Part shown: positions 50,946-64,000 of the stretch, piece by piece
Layout of the letters: the number at the start of each line of letters is the position of its first letter
Numbering within the stretch: the first letter of the stretch is position 1
From: Linnemannia hyalina
Lineage: Eukaryota > Mortierellomycota > Mortierellomycetes > Mortierellales > Mortierellaceae
Length of the DNA stretch: 64,000 bases
Assembly (NCBI GenBank): GCA_019671135.1
Contig: JAHRHY010000002.1
Coordinates: forward strand, 2,356,001 to 2,420,000
Direction of reading: 5' to 3'
The notes under the pieces: generated by a model
The model's input: only the letters and a program-made list of their open reading frames with translations
Told to the model about the DNA's origin: nothing
The model's database searches: none
Translations under genes and position numbers: made by a program

Positions 50946-51350
50946 AAATCCAGAGAGTATTTGATTATCATCTGTTCCAGAAAGAAGAAGACATCTATTC
51001 AGTCCATGTTATGTCGATCGATAACGACGACGAGATGACGATCCATATATATATATATATATGTATACTTTGAACCTGCTTATCATGGTCATATTGTTAT
51101 CTCTCAAGATCAACTTGCGCTGTTCGATGATGATTTCGACAATTCTCTTGTTTTGGAGGAATGGTCTGAAGGCGAGGTTGTGTACCGACAGAGCTCCCGT
51201 CACGTCTCTAACGACAAGAACTTCGCTTTTCTGTTATACACCTGCGAACACTGGGTAATGATCGAAAAGCGTAATAAGAAGAAATTGGCCCAAGATCAGA
51301 AGATGAATAGGATTCACTTTCCTACGCCACGCGACTCTCTTGACCAATAA
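50946..51350 (+). pseudogene. Unrecognised coding remnant split by an AT microsatellite
   Basis: Reading from about 50946, one frame gives QRVFDYHLFQKEEDIYSVHV and an acidic SIDNDDEMTIH, then enters an (AT)9 run at 51045-51062. After the run a different frame gives YHGHIVISQDQLALFDDDFD, then LEEWSEGEVVYRQ, LLYTCEHWVMIEKRNKKK and a stop at 51350. Both halves look protein-like and join only if the microsatellite length is changed by one or two bases. An intron over the AT run cannot be excluded. The protein family is not recognised and no start could be fixed. Confidence 0.4.
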
Positions 51351-51600
51351 GAACACACCTCGCCCACTATTTTTTTCCCTACTTATGCTTGGCGTTTGTT
51401 TTCCTTCAAGTCGAACATCTGTTCAATTCACTACATCTCTTTCACCTTTACCTTCATTTTCATCCCCTACCCTCATTTCATCTTTTGACTTTTGCCTTTC
51501 CTTAACCCCCCTTTCTTTTATTCATATCAAGCCTTCTTCATCCACTCACAAAAAAACCTCCTTCACCTCGCCCAAGCACGATCTCTTCTTGCTCACCACC

Positions 51601-53285
51601 ATGTCGATCCTTGAGCTCCCAGACGAAATCCTCTATCACCTCTTGACCGTACGACACACACTCACTCTTTGCTCTCATTTTGTCGGATTGTCAGGACGAT
51701 CTCGAGCCTTCAACGATAACCAGCCCACTGACCAGACGATTACTTCTCTTCTTGTCATTCTTCTCCCATCGGTACCATTGTTGTAGTATGCTGAGGACAC
51801 GGACTTTCCGGTAACTGCCTCTCCCCTCCTCCTCTAACGTCCTCCTTCTCTGCTTCGTATGGAGAACAACATAAAAATTTTCCTTCCTGTTTCTAATATT
51901 GATTTTTGTCTGTGCGAGAACCATGTCCTTCCCCGCTCCAAATTACAACTTGGGGTCATTCACTCAGACAGACTCGGGTCATTTTCGTTTCTGTTTTTCC
52001 CTTTACTGCCATATGTGGTTTTTCTCTTTATGCTTTTTCCCCCCCTCATACTTTTTTTTTTTTGTGAAACATGCACTATCTTAACATTTACGTCGCATCG
52101 TGATAGAACATTGCACAATCTTGCAAGAAACTACGCAACCTGACCATGGACGGGCCCCTCCGCCGACACATCATCCTAATCCGCAACCCCGCCCGCCTCT
52201 CCGTCTCCCTCCAAAGCCGCCCCAACCGCGACACCCTCGTCCACCAAAACATCCTCCGCGGGATCCATATCCGTCAACATATCCAGCAGGGGCAGTACAT
52301 TGGTGGTGCATCCTCAGTCCGATCGTACCATATCTCTTGTCGGCTCGAGAGGCAGATGGTTAGTATTCGGATTGCGAAAAAGTTGAAGGCTAGGCCGGAT
52401 TGGACAGAGATGGTCGAGAGGGGGTTGATTCCGGAGGAGATGTTTTTTGGGCGGGAGGAATTTGAGATGAAGAGGAGGTGGAAGCTGTATCAACAGCAGC
52501 AACGGAATCAACGGTTGCAACTGCAACAGCGGGATGAGGAAATGGAGGAGGAGAAGTATGGTCACTACAGAAAGCTGCCCGATCTGCAACAGTCTGGGCC
52601 TATGCAAGTCGATGGAGTGCATCCTTTCGACGTTGATGATAGTAGCACCGACCATCAATCCCACCAATCCACGCAGGAATACAACTCAAACTCTACTACG
52701 ATCTCTCCCTCGCCATTACCGTCGTCAGAAGGACCAACAATAAACCGAGCACAGCGCCAAAAGAAATCCATCAGCAACGCACTCATCCCAAAACTTGAGC
52801 GCCTCCGGAAAGCCATAAATAGGGACCGCCTCTCGCGCCTTGTCCAACGCCGCCCCTCCCCCTCAGAACTCAACCAATCCCCGAAAACCGCAACCGTCCT
52901 ACACGCCTACCATCTGATCGCCTACGCTTCGACTTCCAAGGAGTTGATCCCACTGACGGCACAATTAAGTTTTTTACTGAAGGGGGAGCGGTTGGGGCAT
53001 TGGTTGTATCATCAGAGACCCAGTCTTGCGGTGGTAATGAATGAGAGGCATATGTTGAGGACGGAGGTGAGGACGGCTTGGATGGTCTGTCCGGGGGTGA
53101 GTAAGAAGGTTCGCTTTTATGAAGGATTGATTCAGGAGCGGAGGCATTATGAGCAGCAGCTTCAGGACTTCTTTTTCCAGCACCAACAGCAGCAGCAACA
53201 CCGACAACAGCAACAGCAGCAGCAGCAACTAGCACATCCACAACAGCAGCAGCGACATGAACTCTTGCCTCTCGCCGTTTCATAA
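51601..53285 (+). CDS. F-box protein with two RPEL-like motifs
   Basis: Three exons (51601-51648, 51787-51810, 52107-53285) give 416 residues in frame. The F-box is at the very N-terminus: MSILELPDEILYHLLTYAED, then TDFPNIAQSCKKLRNLTMDG. Soon after come two motifs fitting the RPEL pattern (RPxxxEL..RxIL) that in animals binds monomeric actin: LQSRPNRDTLVHQNILRG at about residue 45 and LKARPDWTEMVERGLIPEE at about residue 100. A glutamine-rich segment, a basic segment (RLRKAINRDRLSRLVQRRP) and a helical region follow, ending in a polyglutamine stretch (residues about 375-410). An F-box plus RPEL-like layout suggests an SCF substrate adaptor that might sense or target something actin-linked; that is inference. 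The stop lies only 71 bp from the stop of the convergent CCDC97 gene. Confidence 0.8.
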
Positions 53286-53356
53286 CATCACCATATATCA
53301 TACATATAATAGTCATTTAACAAAGCAATTTATCGGTAACAATAATGAGATCTGTC

Positions 53357-55517
53357 CTAATAATCATATTCACCAGCTCCATTCTGTGCACTGTTCTCCC
53401 ATGCCTGAACTCGCTCGTCATAGTTCATTCGCCTCCGGTGGTTAGAGCCAGGAGCTCTGCCCACCTGCCGCCTCGAACTCAGTTGTCCGTCCAATATCTC
53501 ACCATCATCACCCTCGTCACTATCGTGTTCATCCTCCGCGTCAAAGTACCGGTCTTCCACATCATGATCCTCCTGCTCCAGATCATCCAGGTCCTCGTCA
53601 AAGTCGACCAAGGAGTAATCAAATTGCGAATCGAGTCCGTCCAAGAACCGCTGTTTCATCAACAACACAAACTCTTGTCGAAGCGTTTCCTGGTCCTCTT
53701 TCCGTTCTTTGGTTTCCTGATCTAGCTCGGGTGCCTCGTCCTCTGAAGAACCTAATCCGTTCCCGCTCTCCAGAGCCGCAAATCGAGCTCGACTCTCGGG
53801 CTGCTCCAATGTCATGGCTGATGATGCAAATGTTGACGACACGACGCCAGGGATCGGGCTTGGAGGGATTGGTGGCGTGACACTGGTCGTGGCCAAAATC
53901 TGGTCGTCGGCAACGTCCTTCAATGGACCCTTACGATCGTCCTTTTCCGCTTCCATATCCTGCTCTGCTGTTTTTTCCTGACTTTGAGTAGAATCGTCCA
54001 TGTCAGCATCATCGACTTCACTCTCGGTGTCAAATTCTTCCTCAAACTCGGATTCCGAAGCCGCGGGTGCGACTGCTGCAGCAGTCCGATCGTGTGAAGC
54101 AGCAGACCTCTGTTGCTGGTCCAGAGACCCTATACCGGTATGGGATGACGAAGAACCCTCTCCTGCATTGCGTTCTTGCGCCGCCCCTCTACTCGCGAGC
54201 TCTTGCTGACGCTGCTTGTTTTGCTGTTTCCTTGTCGGGTGATCAATATTCCACAGGATACGATCTACCAATCCAACATCCTTGCCGAACGGTTGAGGAG
54301 ATGCCGAAGACTGTCTGGTATCAGTGTCTTCCCGCTCGTCGTCTGCATCCTCTGCCCCTGTCACTTCTCCTTGGTCATCTTCCTCCTCTTCGTCCTCGCC
54401 TTGTGAGTCCTGGTCATCGTCCTGATCCATGAATCGGCCAATGTACTGCTGGTACAGATCTGGTGCCCGGGCTTCCATCTCTGCGTCCGAGAAATATGTC
54501 GATTCCGAGAAACTGAGGTTGGACATGGATCCAGAGATGGACAATATGCTGGCCAAGGTCGGATTGCGAGGATCTCGCATGGATTGACTCTGACTCGCTC
54601 CTGCAGATGACGATGATCCTTTAGGAGGATTCTTGGCTCGTGAGGCACTGGAGGCGGAGGTCGTAGAAGGCGGGCCACCAGTAACACCGGGGGATTCACC
54701 ACTGGCATCCGGAGGCGCAAGGTGGCGGAGCAAATAATTCAGACGTCTGTTCCGACGAGTGTTTTGTGAAAGCGTCGATCGTGTAAAGAGGTCGTTCTGT
54801 CCAGGATTGGGTTTGCGATCCTCCTCTGGGATGTCCTTGTTATCGCCATTGGGTTGTTGTGCTGACAAATCAGGGTCAGTGTCCATATAGTTTGTGGTCG
54901 AGGTTGGGTTATAGCCGTGCGATCGATTTTGAACACTGTTGATTGTGGTTATATTGCCATCGACGTTGTTTTGTCCTGATATCTGCCTCGGATCCTGCTG
55001 CTGCTGCCTTGATGCCTCAAAGCTGGCGTGCTCCATGAGCTGTTGTAGGTGTTGGTAGAGCCTAGTAATATGATGCCTGACTTCATAGTCAACTATAATA
55101 TTAAAGTAGCCAAATTAATAAAAGACTCGACAGTCGCTTGTGTTCGCAATGAGTTGGATCTATCCACGATCTGGACTATTACATACCTGCGAGGGGGTTA
55201 AACATATCAAGAATGTTCTTTGCAGACGTGAGCGAGTCAACTTTGCGTGAGGCACCACCGCTGCTGACACCATTGCACTCCTCGCTGCCGGCGTCAGTCT
55301 TCGCTTGTGGCCGAGGGTAGAGGATGACGGAGCCCCACTTGGTCAGAAAGATGGCTGGGTCCTTTTGGAGGGTTGCCTCGATTTTTGCGCGCTTGAGCTC
55401 CTTTGTCAACAAGGGTTCATTGGGGCGTGTTGATGTTGGGAATCCCGTTTCGAGGGTGTCGAGGTATGGGTCCAGGTATGAGAGTATGGCTGCAATAGAT
55501 CCTTGTGACAGTGGCAT
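53357..55517 (-). CDS. CCDC97: CCDC97-family protein (SF3B-associated)
   Basis: Two exons (55517-55187 and 55092-53357) give 688 residues, about twice the animal protein because of disordered acidic inserts. Both halves of the CCDC97 domain are visible: QNTRRNRRLNYLLRHL, then TYFSDAEMEARAPDLYQQYI, and near the C-terminus LRQEFVLLMKQRFLDGLDSQ, FDYSLVDFDEDLDDLE and DRYFDAEDE. In animals CCDC97 binds the SF3B part of the U2 snRNP. The N-terminus (MPLSQGSIAAILSYLDPYLD, then FLTKWGSVILYP and the exon junction DMFNPLAVDYEV) belongs to the same family. The start at 55517 is preferred; an in-frame ATG at 55661 would add 48 residues of leader-like sequence. It is divergent from U2SURP, another U2-associated factor, with 293 bp between starts. 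Confidence 0.88.
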
Positions 55518-55810
55518 TGCGAAGGGAGCGAATGTGAGGGTGCGGTGAATGGGAAAGTAGGGAATGAAAGAAGAGAGAAAAGGTCCGAAGTCTGTGTACG
55601 CATGGTTTGCCTCGCGTGGGTTTTTATTACTTGCTTCATCGTGACTGCTCAAGCCCGCCAAACAACCTTTAAGAGTTGCCCCCTCGAAGACAGCGCACTT
55701 TTGAACCGTTCACATCACCAAGGACACCGACAGACGGACACAAGGAACACACATCGGCAAGCACAACAGGACACACACTCATACTCACACTCGTACTCAT
55801 AACAGCAGCA
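55518..55810. promoter_or_regulatory. Bidirectional promoter between CCDC97 and U2SURP
   Basis: The interval separates two divergent genes whose products both bind the U2 snRNP in animals. No TATA box is seen; the U2SURP side has CACTCATACTCACACTCG-type CA-rich sequence just before the ATG. Shared control is inferred from the layout only. Confidence 0.45.
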
Positions 55811-58840
<3,030 letters not shown>

Positions 58841-59019
58841 GCAAGTTTTTCGAATGTATGTGAAGAACATTTTATTCTTCGAAGAGATATGTGCAATGTC
58901 GTCTGATGATATGTGAAATGATTGGATGAATGATGATCTATGAAAAACTGGGGTGGGGGGGTGGGGGGTAGCACTTCCCCTAGTATTTTTTTACTCGTTG
59001 ACTCTTTGGCTCGGATTTT

Positions 59020-59244
59020 TTACTTCTGGTCGCCCAAGCCCAAGACCTCGGCAATCTTGTGGAAGATCTACGGGTGGGGTTCGCGCTCCTCGCTCTGGCG
59101 GTTCTTCTCAGCCAACTGAGCGCGAACTTGAGTCATGGCCAAATCCACCGCGACAAGGACCATGCGAGGTTCAAAGGCTTGATCCTCATGAACAAAGGCG
59201 TGATGGTACCTCCAGACGGAGGCCAGGATGGTACCTTGGGACAG
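59020..59244 (-). pseudogene. Unrecognised coding fragment with in-frame stop
   Basis: After a TTTTCAG acceptor-like site the minus strand reads LSQGTILASVWRYHHAFVHE, then RMVLVAVDLAMTQVRAQLAE, then KNRQSEEREPHP, a TAG (59068-59070), and in the same frame IFHKIAEVLGLGDQK with a TAA at 59020. The continued protein-like frame beyond the TAG suggests a single nonsense change in an old exon. No matching upstream exons are found before the COX23-like gene at 59415, so it is either a gene fragment or an unusual 3' exon. The family is not recognised. Confidence 0.3.
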
Positions 59245-59414
59245 CTGAAAAGGAGGTGCTGACTTGTCTCCTCCTTGAAAACTTGAAAACAAGGACAAGT
59301 TTGAACAAAATACATCACGTGTGCATTCTTCGGAAGACGGCAAATAGAACACCTCCTTCCCCACGCGTTCCCTCCCTTCTCCTCCCTCTTCTCAACCTAC
59401 ACCACCAACCCACC

Positions 59415-60084
59415 ATGTCAACCGAATCCAGGAACACGACTGATGCAGGCGACAACCAGAACGGCACCACGAACCCACAAGGCGCCCCGCGTCCACCCCA
59501 GATCCGCCGCCACGATCGCATCGTCACCTCGGACGACGAAATGAAGGAATTCAATAAGGGCTATTACGCCAAAGCCCAGTCGCAGTACCTCGACCCCTGT
59601 CAGGCCCAGACAAAGGCCTCGATGAAGTGTATGGACGCGAATGGGTTTGATAAGAAGAAGTGTACAAAGTTCTTTAAAGATTATTCGGACTGCAAGCGGA
59701 AATGGGTACGTTTTTTTTCTTTTGTGTTTTTTTTTTTTTTTTTGGAAGGGGGCTCTGGGATTTGGTATGGTTTGTCGTGAGGAAGGAGCGGGAGAGGGAT
59801 CGACTAAGCGCGGGGAGAATACGCAGAAGTGGGAAGTAAGGTTGAAGAAGAAAAAAAAATGCCTTTTCTGGCTGGCAGTTTGCGGATTTGCATTACACAG
59901 CGCAGGTCTCCCTCTTCTGCGCAAATGTATCTGTCCGTGAACTAACATGTACTTTTTCCTCTTCCTCGACGGATAGCTGGAGACATTGCGCGAGGACCGC
60001 AGGAAGAGGAACTTGGGCATCATGGACGACGACGATATAATGACACCAGAGATCAAGAAAGAGTCCGCCTCCACTTCCTCATAG
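59415..60084 (+). CDS. COX23: Twin CX9C mitochondrial protein, COX23/CHCHD7-like
   Basis: Two exons (59415-59705 and 59977-60084) give 132 residues. The CHCH domain at about residues 60-90 has both CX9C pairs: CQAQTKASMKC and CTKFFKDYSDC, followed by KRKWLETLREDRRKRN. The spacing with GFDKKKC between pairs and the trailing W/R-rich helix fit the COX23/CHCHD7 family, imported into the mitochondrial intermembrane space by Mia40 and linked to cytochrome c oxidase assembly. The N-terminal about 40 residues are hydrophilic and disordered, ending in RRHDRIVTSDDEMKEFNKGY. The tail is acidic (MDDDDIM). Other CX9C proteins have similar spacing, so the exact orthology is likely but not certain. Confidence 0.8.
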
Positions 60085-60390
60085 TCTCCTCTTTCTATAT
60101 ACTCGACCAGCAATTGACACCAACAATAAACAACCAAATGAAAGACGATCAAGTGCAACTGACAGCAGCGAGGCAAGGAGTGTTTGGTTGCAAAAGAAAA
60201 ATGACAAATGCTTCTATTATTGTAATGTTGGAAAGGGTGACGAAAAGGACAAAGAAAATACACAAGGGGAAGGATCCCCCAAAGAACCCAAGGAACCAAA
60301 AAAGAAAAACATATCTACAAACAACTAGCCCCTACTACCTCCTCTCCATCAAAACAAAGCCCCCAGATCGGCTTCTTCTCACTCAACAAT
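60085..60390. other. Intergenic interval between convergent genes
   Basis: AT- and A-rich 3' flanks of the COX23-like and GrpE genes; nothing further is seen. Confidence 0.5.
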
Positions 60391-61398
60391 TTAATCGGTG
60401 GACTGGACGACACCAACCTGTGCTGGCCGGAGGACACGTCCCTTAATCATGAAGCCAATCTTCTGGACATCAAAGACAGTGCCGGGCTCCTTTCCGGGCA
60501 TGGGCACCTGGAAGTTGGCCTGGTGCAGGTTAGGGTCAAACTTCTCGTTCATGGGATCGAACGACTCGACACCGTACCGCTTCAAGGTCTTGAGGAGCTC
60601 ATCACGGGTCATGGCGACTCCGGTGTGGAGCGACTTCAAGTGGGTGTTGTTTGAAGTCTCAACAATCTCGTCCTGGGGGACGTTCTTGATCGCCATGTTG
60701 AGGATGTCGGCGGTGTCGAGGAGATCCTTGGCAAACTTTTGGATGGCGTAGTCCTTAGTGTTGGAGACCTCCTTGGCGGTCCTCTGACGAAGGTTCTCCA
60801 TATCGGCGAGTGTGCGCAACAAACGGTCCTGTTAGAAGTAAGAGAGATCGTTGACATGAGGTAGAGTAGGCAAAAGGAGAGAATAATATGGAGATAGAAG
60901 AGGTCCAGAAAACAGATTGGATTAGTCAACGGTCCAATGACAGAAAACGTGCGAGTGCTTTTCGCGTGTCTTTTTTTTTCTTGCAAGAACAAGAAACAAG
61001 CACAATAAGAATCAAACACCAACAAGATCGATCGATTGATCCAGAGAAGCATGCTGTACAATTATCCTCTTCTGCCTCCCTTACTCTCTTCTTATTCTTC
61101 CCCTTCAATTCGATTTGCGTGTGTTTACCTTGACCTCAGCAAGCTGCTTATCCTTGGCAGCCAAGGCCTCCTCATGAGCAGTCTTCTGTTCAGCAGCAGC
61201 CTCAGTAGCCTCTCCTGCTGGTGCCGCCTCTTGTGCTGGTGCCGCCTCCTCCTTGTTGTCCTTGTTATCCTTGTTCTCGGTAGAGTAGAACCGTTGGCTC
61301 CAGATAGCAGAGGAGGGTCTTGATGTGATGGTGGTGGCGACGCGGGCGGTCTTGAAGGCCGAGCTCTTGAGTGACGACGAGAAGATGGCCAGCGACAT
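60391..61398 (-). CDS. MGE1: Mitochondrial GrpE nucleotide-exchange factor (Mge1)
   Basis: GrpE releases ADP from mitochondrial Hsp70 during protein import and folding. Exons 61398-61129 and 60828-60391 give 235 residues, typical of Mge1. The N-terminus (MSLAIFSSSLKSSAFKTARV, with QRFYSTE) is a matrix-targeting presequence. An acidic, alanine-rich stretch leads into the long dimer helix (AAKDKQLAEVKDRLLRTLAD, then MENLRQRTAKEVSNTKDYAI). The GrpE core follows: QKFAKDLLDTADILNMAI, VAMTRDELLKTLKRYGVE, SFDPMNEKFDPNLHQA, and the C-terminal beta domain ends KIGFMIKGRVLRPAQVGVVQ. One intron of 300 bp separates the presequence and stalk exon from the core. Confidence 0.95.
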
Positions 61399-61969
61399 TG
61401 TTGTTGTTGATGGTTGTTGGTGATGAGTGAGGGTGAGAGAGTAATAAAGGGAGAGAGAAAGAAAAGGGAAGGGAAAAGTAGGAAGAGGAGAAAAGAGAAG
61501 AAATAAAAGGGGAAGAAAGAAAGCGGGAAGTGAAGTGAAGTGCAAAAAAGAAAGGATGAATGGTCGGAACGGAAAAGAATCCAATGGAAAGATCAACTTC
61601 TACACTGTCTGCAGTCAGTTCTAACGGAAGTGCGCCTTCTTTTCCTTCTGCTGCTGCCCAACAAAAAGTGCGAGCGCCAACATTCAAAAGGGCAAACAAC
61701 AAGATCCAGCAGTCACTTTCGAATGTTTACATTGCCCTGAGTACCCCTTGCCTTATTAGGGTGAGCCGCCAAAAGGTGTGTCATTCTTCCTCTGGAGAAA
61801 ACTCTCTTTTTCTACTCCCCGACCGACCGACCGAACGACACACATCATTACCAACAAACAACGATCGACAAAAAGCAGGTTCTACGTCTGCCCGTGTCCG
61901 TGTGAAAACTGATATGGAATATGCGCGTGTAATTGTATAGATCTATGCTAGAAGAAAAAGAAACGTAAC
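61399..61969. other. Intergenic interval with one weak open frame
   Basis: Between the GrpE start and the ZCCHC9-like stop. The plus-strand frame starting at 61584 (61584-61940) has a moderately protein-like stretch (APTFKRANNKIQQSLSNVYI) but no domain, and its later part is low in coding character. It is noted, not called. Confidence 0.35.
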
Positions 61970-63064
61970 TTAGAAGGAAACGACCTTCTTGGCTGCCTTG
62001 ATGGGGGCCTTGACCATCCGCTTGACCGCCTTCTGCTCCTCCGTCAGCCTGCGCTTCTCATCCACAAAGATATGGAAATCATCATCATCCGCTCCCTGCA
62101 CCAAATCAATCTTGCCCAGAGTCAACGTACCAACCTCCTCCTTGGTCAACGTACAATCCCTCGCCAAATGATCGACCTTGTTACAGAACCGACATGATCC
62201 TCCATTGGGGTAAAATCCCTTCTCGTTCTTGGGGCAGGCGCCTGCCAAATGGCCCTGCTCCTTGCAGACAAAACAGGTGGCGAATTTGAACTTGTTTCCG
62301 TCCTTGGACAACTTTTTGCAATCCTTGGTTGTGTGTTCCAATGACCCGCAGCTATAACACATCCCAACTCCTGTACTCTCCTTGCAGTTCTTTGCGCTGT
62401 GTCCCGTCTTGCGGCATCCAAAGCAGACCTGTTGAGGGACATAAAAAAATACGAATCAATTAGCTTTTTCCTCCTTGCGTTCGAAAGTTTGATCCGCTGC
62501 AATATCAGCGATTTCCTGCGCCTTCTCATTCTTTTTCACAAAACTTACAGATGCATTGCCCCTCTCCTTCTGTCTCCTCAACCGTCTCCTCTCAGACTTG
62601 GCAGAGTTATCTAGTCACCAATGTGGATAGATCAAAAGGGAAAACGTTAGAAACACGACAACTTGAACCACCAACAAGCCACATGCTGGCCTTTAACATG
62701 CAGTTTTTTCTTTCTGACATGGAACACTCGAGGCAGTACCTTGTTCAGGCGCGGCAGGCTTGCCATCCTTGCCCTCCTTGGCACCACCCTTCTTCTTGTT
62801 ATTCTTCTTCTTCTTCTTGGAAGGTCCAGGTCCTGCGCCTTCGCCCTGCGCTGCTCCTGACTCTGTGCTTTTCTCCTTTGGTGCTCCCGAATCCTCTGCT
62901 TTCCGCTTATTGTTGTTGTTGCCCTCTCCTTCGGGCTTGGGGGTAGGTGCAGGTACAACGGGGGCAGGTGTCTGGACCTGCTTGGAGGGCATCAGGGGAG
63001 TGACTGCAAAGGCCTCTCCGGCATCGACATGGCGTTTCCGTTCCAGCTTTGTGTATCTTGTCAT
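61970..63064 (-). CDS. ZCCHC9-like zinc-knuckle protein
   Basis: Exons 63064-62740, 62610-62549 and 62428-61970 give 281 residues. Four CCHC knuckles lie in the C-terminal half: CFGCRKTGHSAKNC, CYSCGSLEHTTKDC, CFVCKEQGHLAGAC and CRFCNKVDHLARDC. The start MTRYTKLERKRH, the helical SERRRLRRQKERGNASVCF before the first knuckle, NEKGFYPNGGSC before the fourth, and the end KKVVSF all follow animal ZCCHC9, a nucleolar RNA-binding protein linked to rRNA and to the exosome. The first exon is lysine- and asparagine-rich, including KKKKKNNKKK, a likely nuclear/nucleolar signal. A role in ribosome biogenesis or RNA decay is inferred from the family. Confidence 0.88.
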
Positions 63065-63107
63065 GTTGTCGTGAGTGTTGTTGTTGTGTGGAGGATGGAG
63101 GGTTGAT

Positions 63108-63145
<38 letters not shown>

Positions 63146-63521
63146 CGAAAAGAATGGGAACGAGGCTGAAGTGGTCAAACTAGCCTCACAACAAGACACT
63201 TCTTTTTTTCTTTTTTTTTTTTGAAGCCTCGAAAGCAAAACAAGTGACTGGCAAAAGTTTCAAGATTGTTAAGGGGATTTCAGGCACATGAAGTGGAATG
63301 TGAGACTGATCAATGATCAAACTGTGGCAAAATCCACTTCGCCACAGATCACAAAGACAAAAGAAATAGCATGAAAATATATTACAATTAGACAATTATG
63401 TGTATGCTTTTGGAACAAGAGGGCAACCACCCAAATGAATAAGTTACTAGTTGGAGAAAAAAAAAATATGCTTGGTGTTTTGTGTGCATTGCTGTCACCT
63501 TAATTGCAGGTAAGGTGGCGC
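63065..63521. other. Intergenic interval with (TG)n microsatellite
   Basis: The upstream side of the ZCCHC9-like gene holds a TG run at 63111-63139 in its probable leader and T-runs near 63201-63222. No gene is seen. Confidence 0.5.
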
Positions 63522-63932
63522 CTAGCTTTTGACGCTGCTGAGGGAACGAGTAGATCGGTGCCCATTCTCATCATTACTCAACTTGAAAGACTTGACAGAC
63601 CGCGCCCCGCGATCCCGAATCGGCGGCAAGAAATTCAACAACGGCCTCGCTTGCGTCTTGTCCACCGACGCGGCCTGGATCCAGTTCGGTAAGTTGAACG
63701 CCAGTCTGCGTTTCAAATCCGCACTCCACCCCTGGCTATTGATCGTATTGGCGACCTGGCCTGACGACTGGACGGCAGCTTTGGTTGCGGGCAGACGTTC
63801 CTCTTGGTAGGCTTCGAAGGCTAGTTGGATATCGCTGTGGGTGTAGGGCGATTCGAGCTTGTGGAAGAGGTTTGTGAGGCATATTGCATCCATGATGGCT
63901 TGTTCGGCTCCTTGACCCGAAAATGAGACAAA
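63522..63932 (-). CDS. FAD-dependent monooxygenase, C-terminal exon only
   Basis: The last exon (63932-63522, phase 0, acceptor CAATTAG) of a flavoprotein hydroxylase whose main part lies off the right edge. It begins FVSFSGQGAEQAIMDAICLT, which is the GD-type FAD-binding end of the fold (usually GGQGAxxAIxDA), then helices of the C-terminal domain: LAFEAYQEERLPATKAAVQS, SGQVANTINSQGWSADLKR and NLPNWIQAASVDKTQARPLL, ending in a short basic tail. Proteins of this type (zeaxanthin-epoxidase/salicylate-hydroxylase-like) are numerous in Mortierella-type fungi. The substrate cannot be told from this part. Confidence 0.75.
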   Translation of the reverse strand, partial: FVSFSGQGAEQAIMDAICLTNLFHKLESPYTHSDIQLAFEAYQEERLPATKAAVQSSGQVANTINSQGWSADLKRRLAFNLPNWIQAASVDKTQARPLLNFLPPIRDRGARSVKSFKLSNDENGHRSTRSLSSVKS

Positions 63933-64000
63933 CTAATTGAAGAAAGTGCGTGGATTCGGAATGGTGCTCAGTGGAAGGTTTTTTTTTTTTGTCTCAGTGC

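Noticed and set aside
55518..55661. Upstream start of CCDC97 at 55661
   Set aside because: Adds 48 residues without family resemblance and would intrude on the shared promoter; the ATG at 55517 opens recognisable sequence.
59059..59262. Plus-strand open frame opposite the minus-strand fragment
   Set aside because: Explained as the shadow of the minus-strand coding-like sequence; no domain.

Overview
This is a nuclear fragment from a fungus, most likely an early-diverging one of the Mortierella type (Mortierellomycota). The signs are many short GT-AG introns, long CT-rich leaders, many microsatellites, and a gene set that includes CYRI/FAM49, taspase-1, UVSSA, ZCCHC9 and CCDC97 homologues. 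Nothing bacterial or plasmid-like is seen. The genus is inferred from overall character, not proven. Exon models were built by eye; almost all intact multi-exon models close in frame, which supports them.

Layout. 0-5.4 kb: a DUF3684 GHKL-ATPase gene (minus, running off the left edge) is divergent from UVSSA. 5.4-9.7 kb: a gene-free, partly CT-rich stretch leads into CYRI (9.7-12.3 kb). 13.1-18.1 kb: a proline-rich protein with endocytic-type motifs, a HAX1-like protein and a Kre9/Knh1-like GPI cell-wall protein. 18.1-22.8 kb: no gene seen. 22.8-27.7 kb: a PAK/Ste20 kinase with a CRIB domain. 27.9-35.8 kb: mitochondrial-type 3-ketoacyl-CoA thiolase, divergent taspase-1, class-3 aldehyde dehydrogenase, and an F-box protein.

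36-51.4 kb is a gene-poor accessory island. It holds two 72-residue secreted peptides that look like paralogues; a 1.14-kb element with 247-bp near-perfect terminal inverted repeats enclosing a secreted-protein gene; an orphan 3' fragment of LSU rRNA; a leucine-rich-repeat pseudogene joined to that rRNA and interrupted by a diverged copy of the same terminal repeat; an eight-cysteine secreted peptide; and a 4.1-kb decayed locus. In the decayed locus a FEN1/XPG-like (PIN-fold) nuclease region is followed on the same strand by a TnpB/Fanzor-like RuvC nuclease region. These last items are the most unusual content of the window.

51.6-64 kb is again ordinary and compact: an F-box protein with two RPEL-like motifs, CCDC97 divergent from U2SURP/SR140 (both U2 snRNP-associated in other species), a COX23/CHCHD7-like CX9C protein, mitochondrial GrpE, a ZCCHC9-like zinc-knuckle protein, and the last exon of a FAD monooxygenase.

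Functional themes. CYRI and PAK both belong to Rac/Cdc42-actin signalling. Thiolase and fatty aldehyde dehydrogenase belong to lipid catabolism. UVSSA is transcription-coupled repair. GrpE, the CX9C protein and perhaps the HAX1-like protein act in mitochondria. These genes are not an operon; only divergent pairs with short shared promoters suggest co-regulation.
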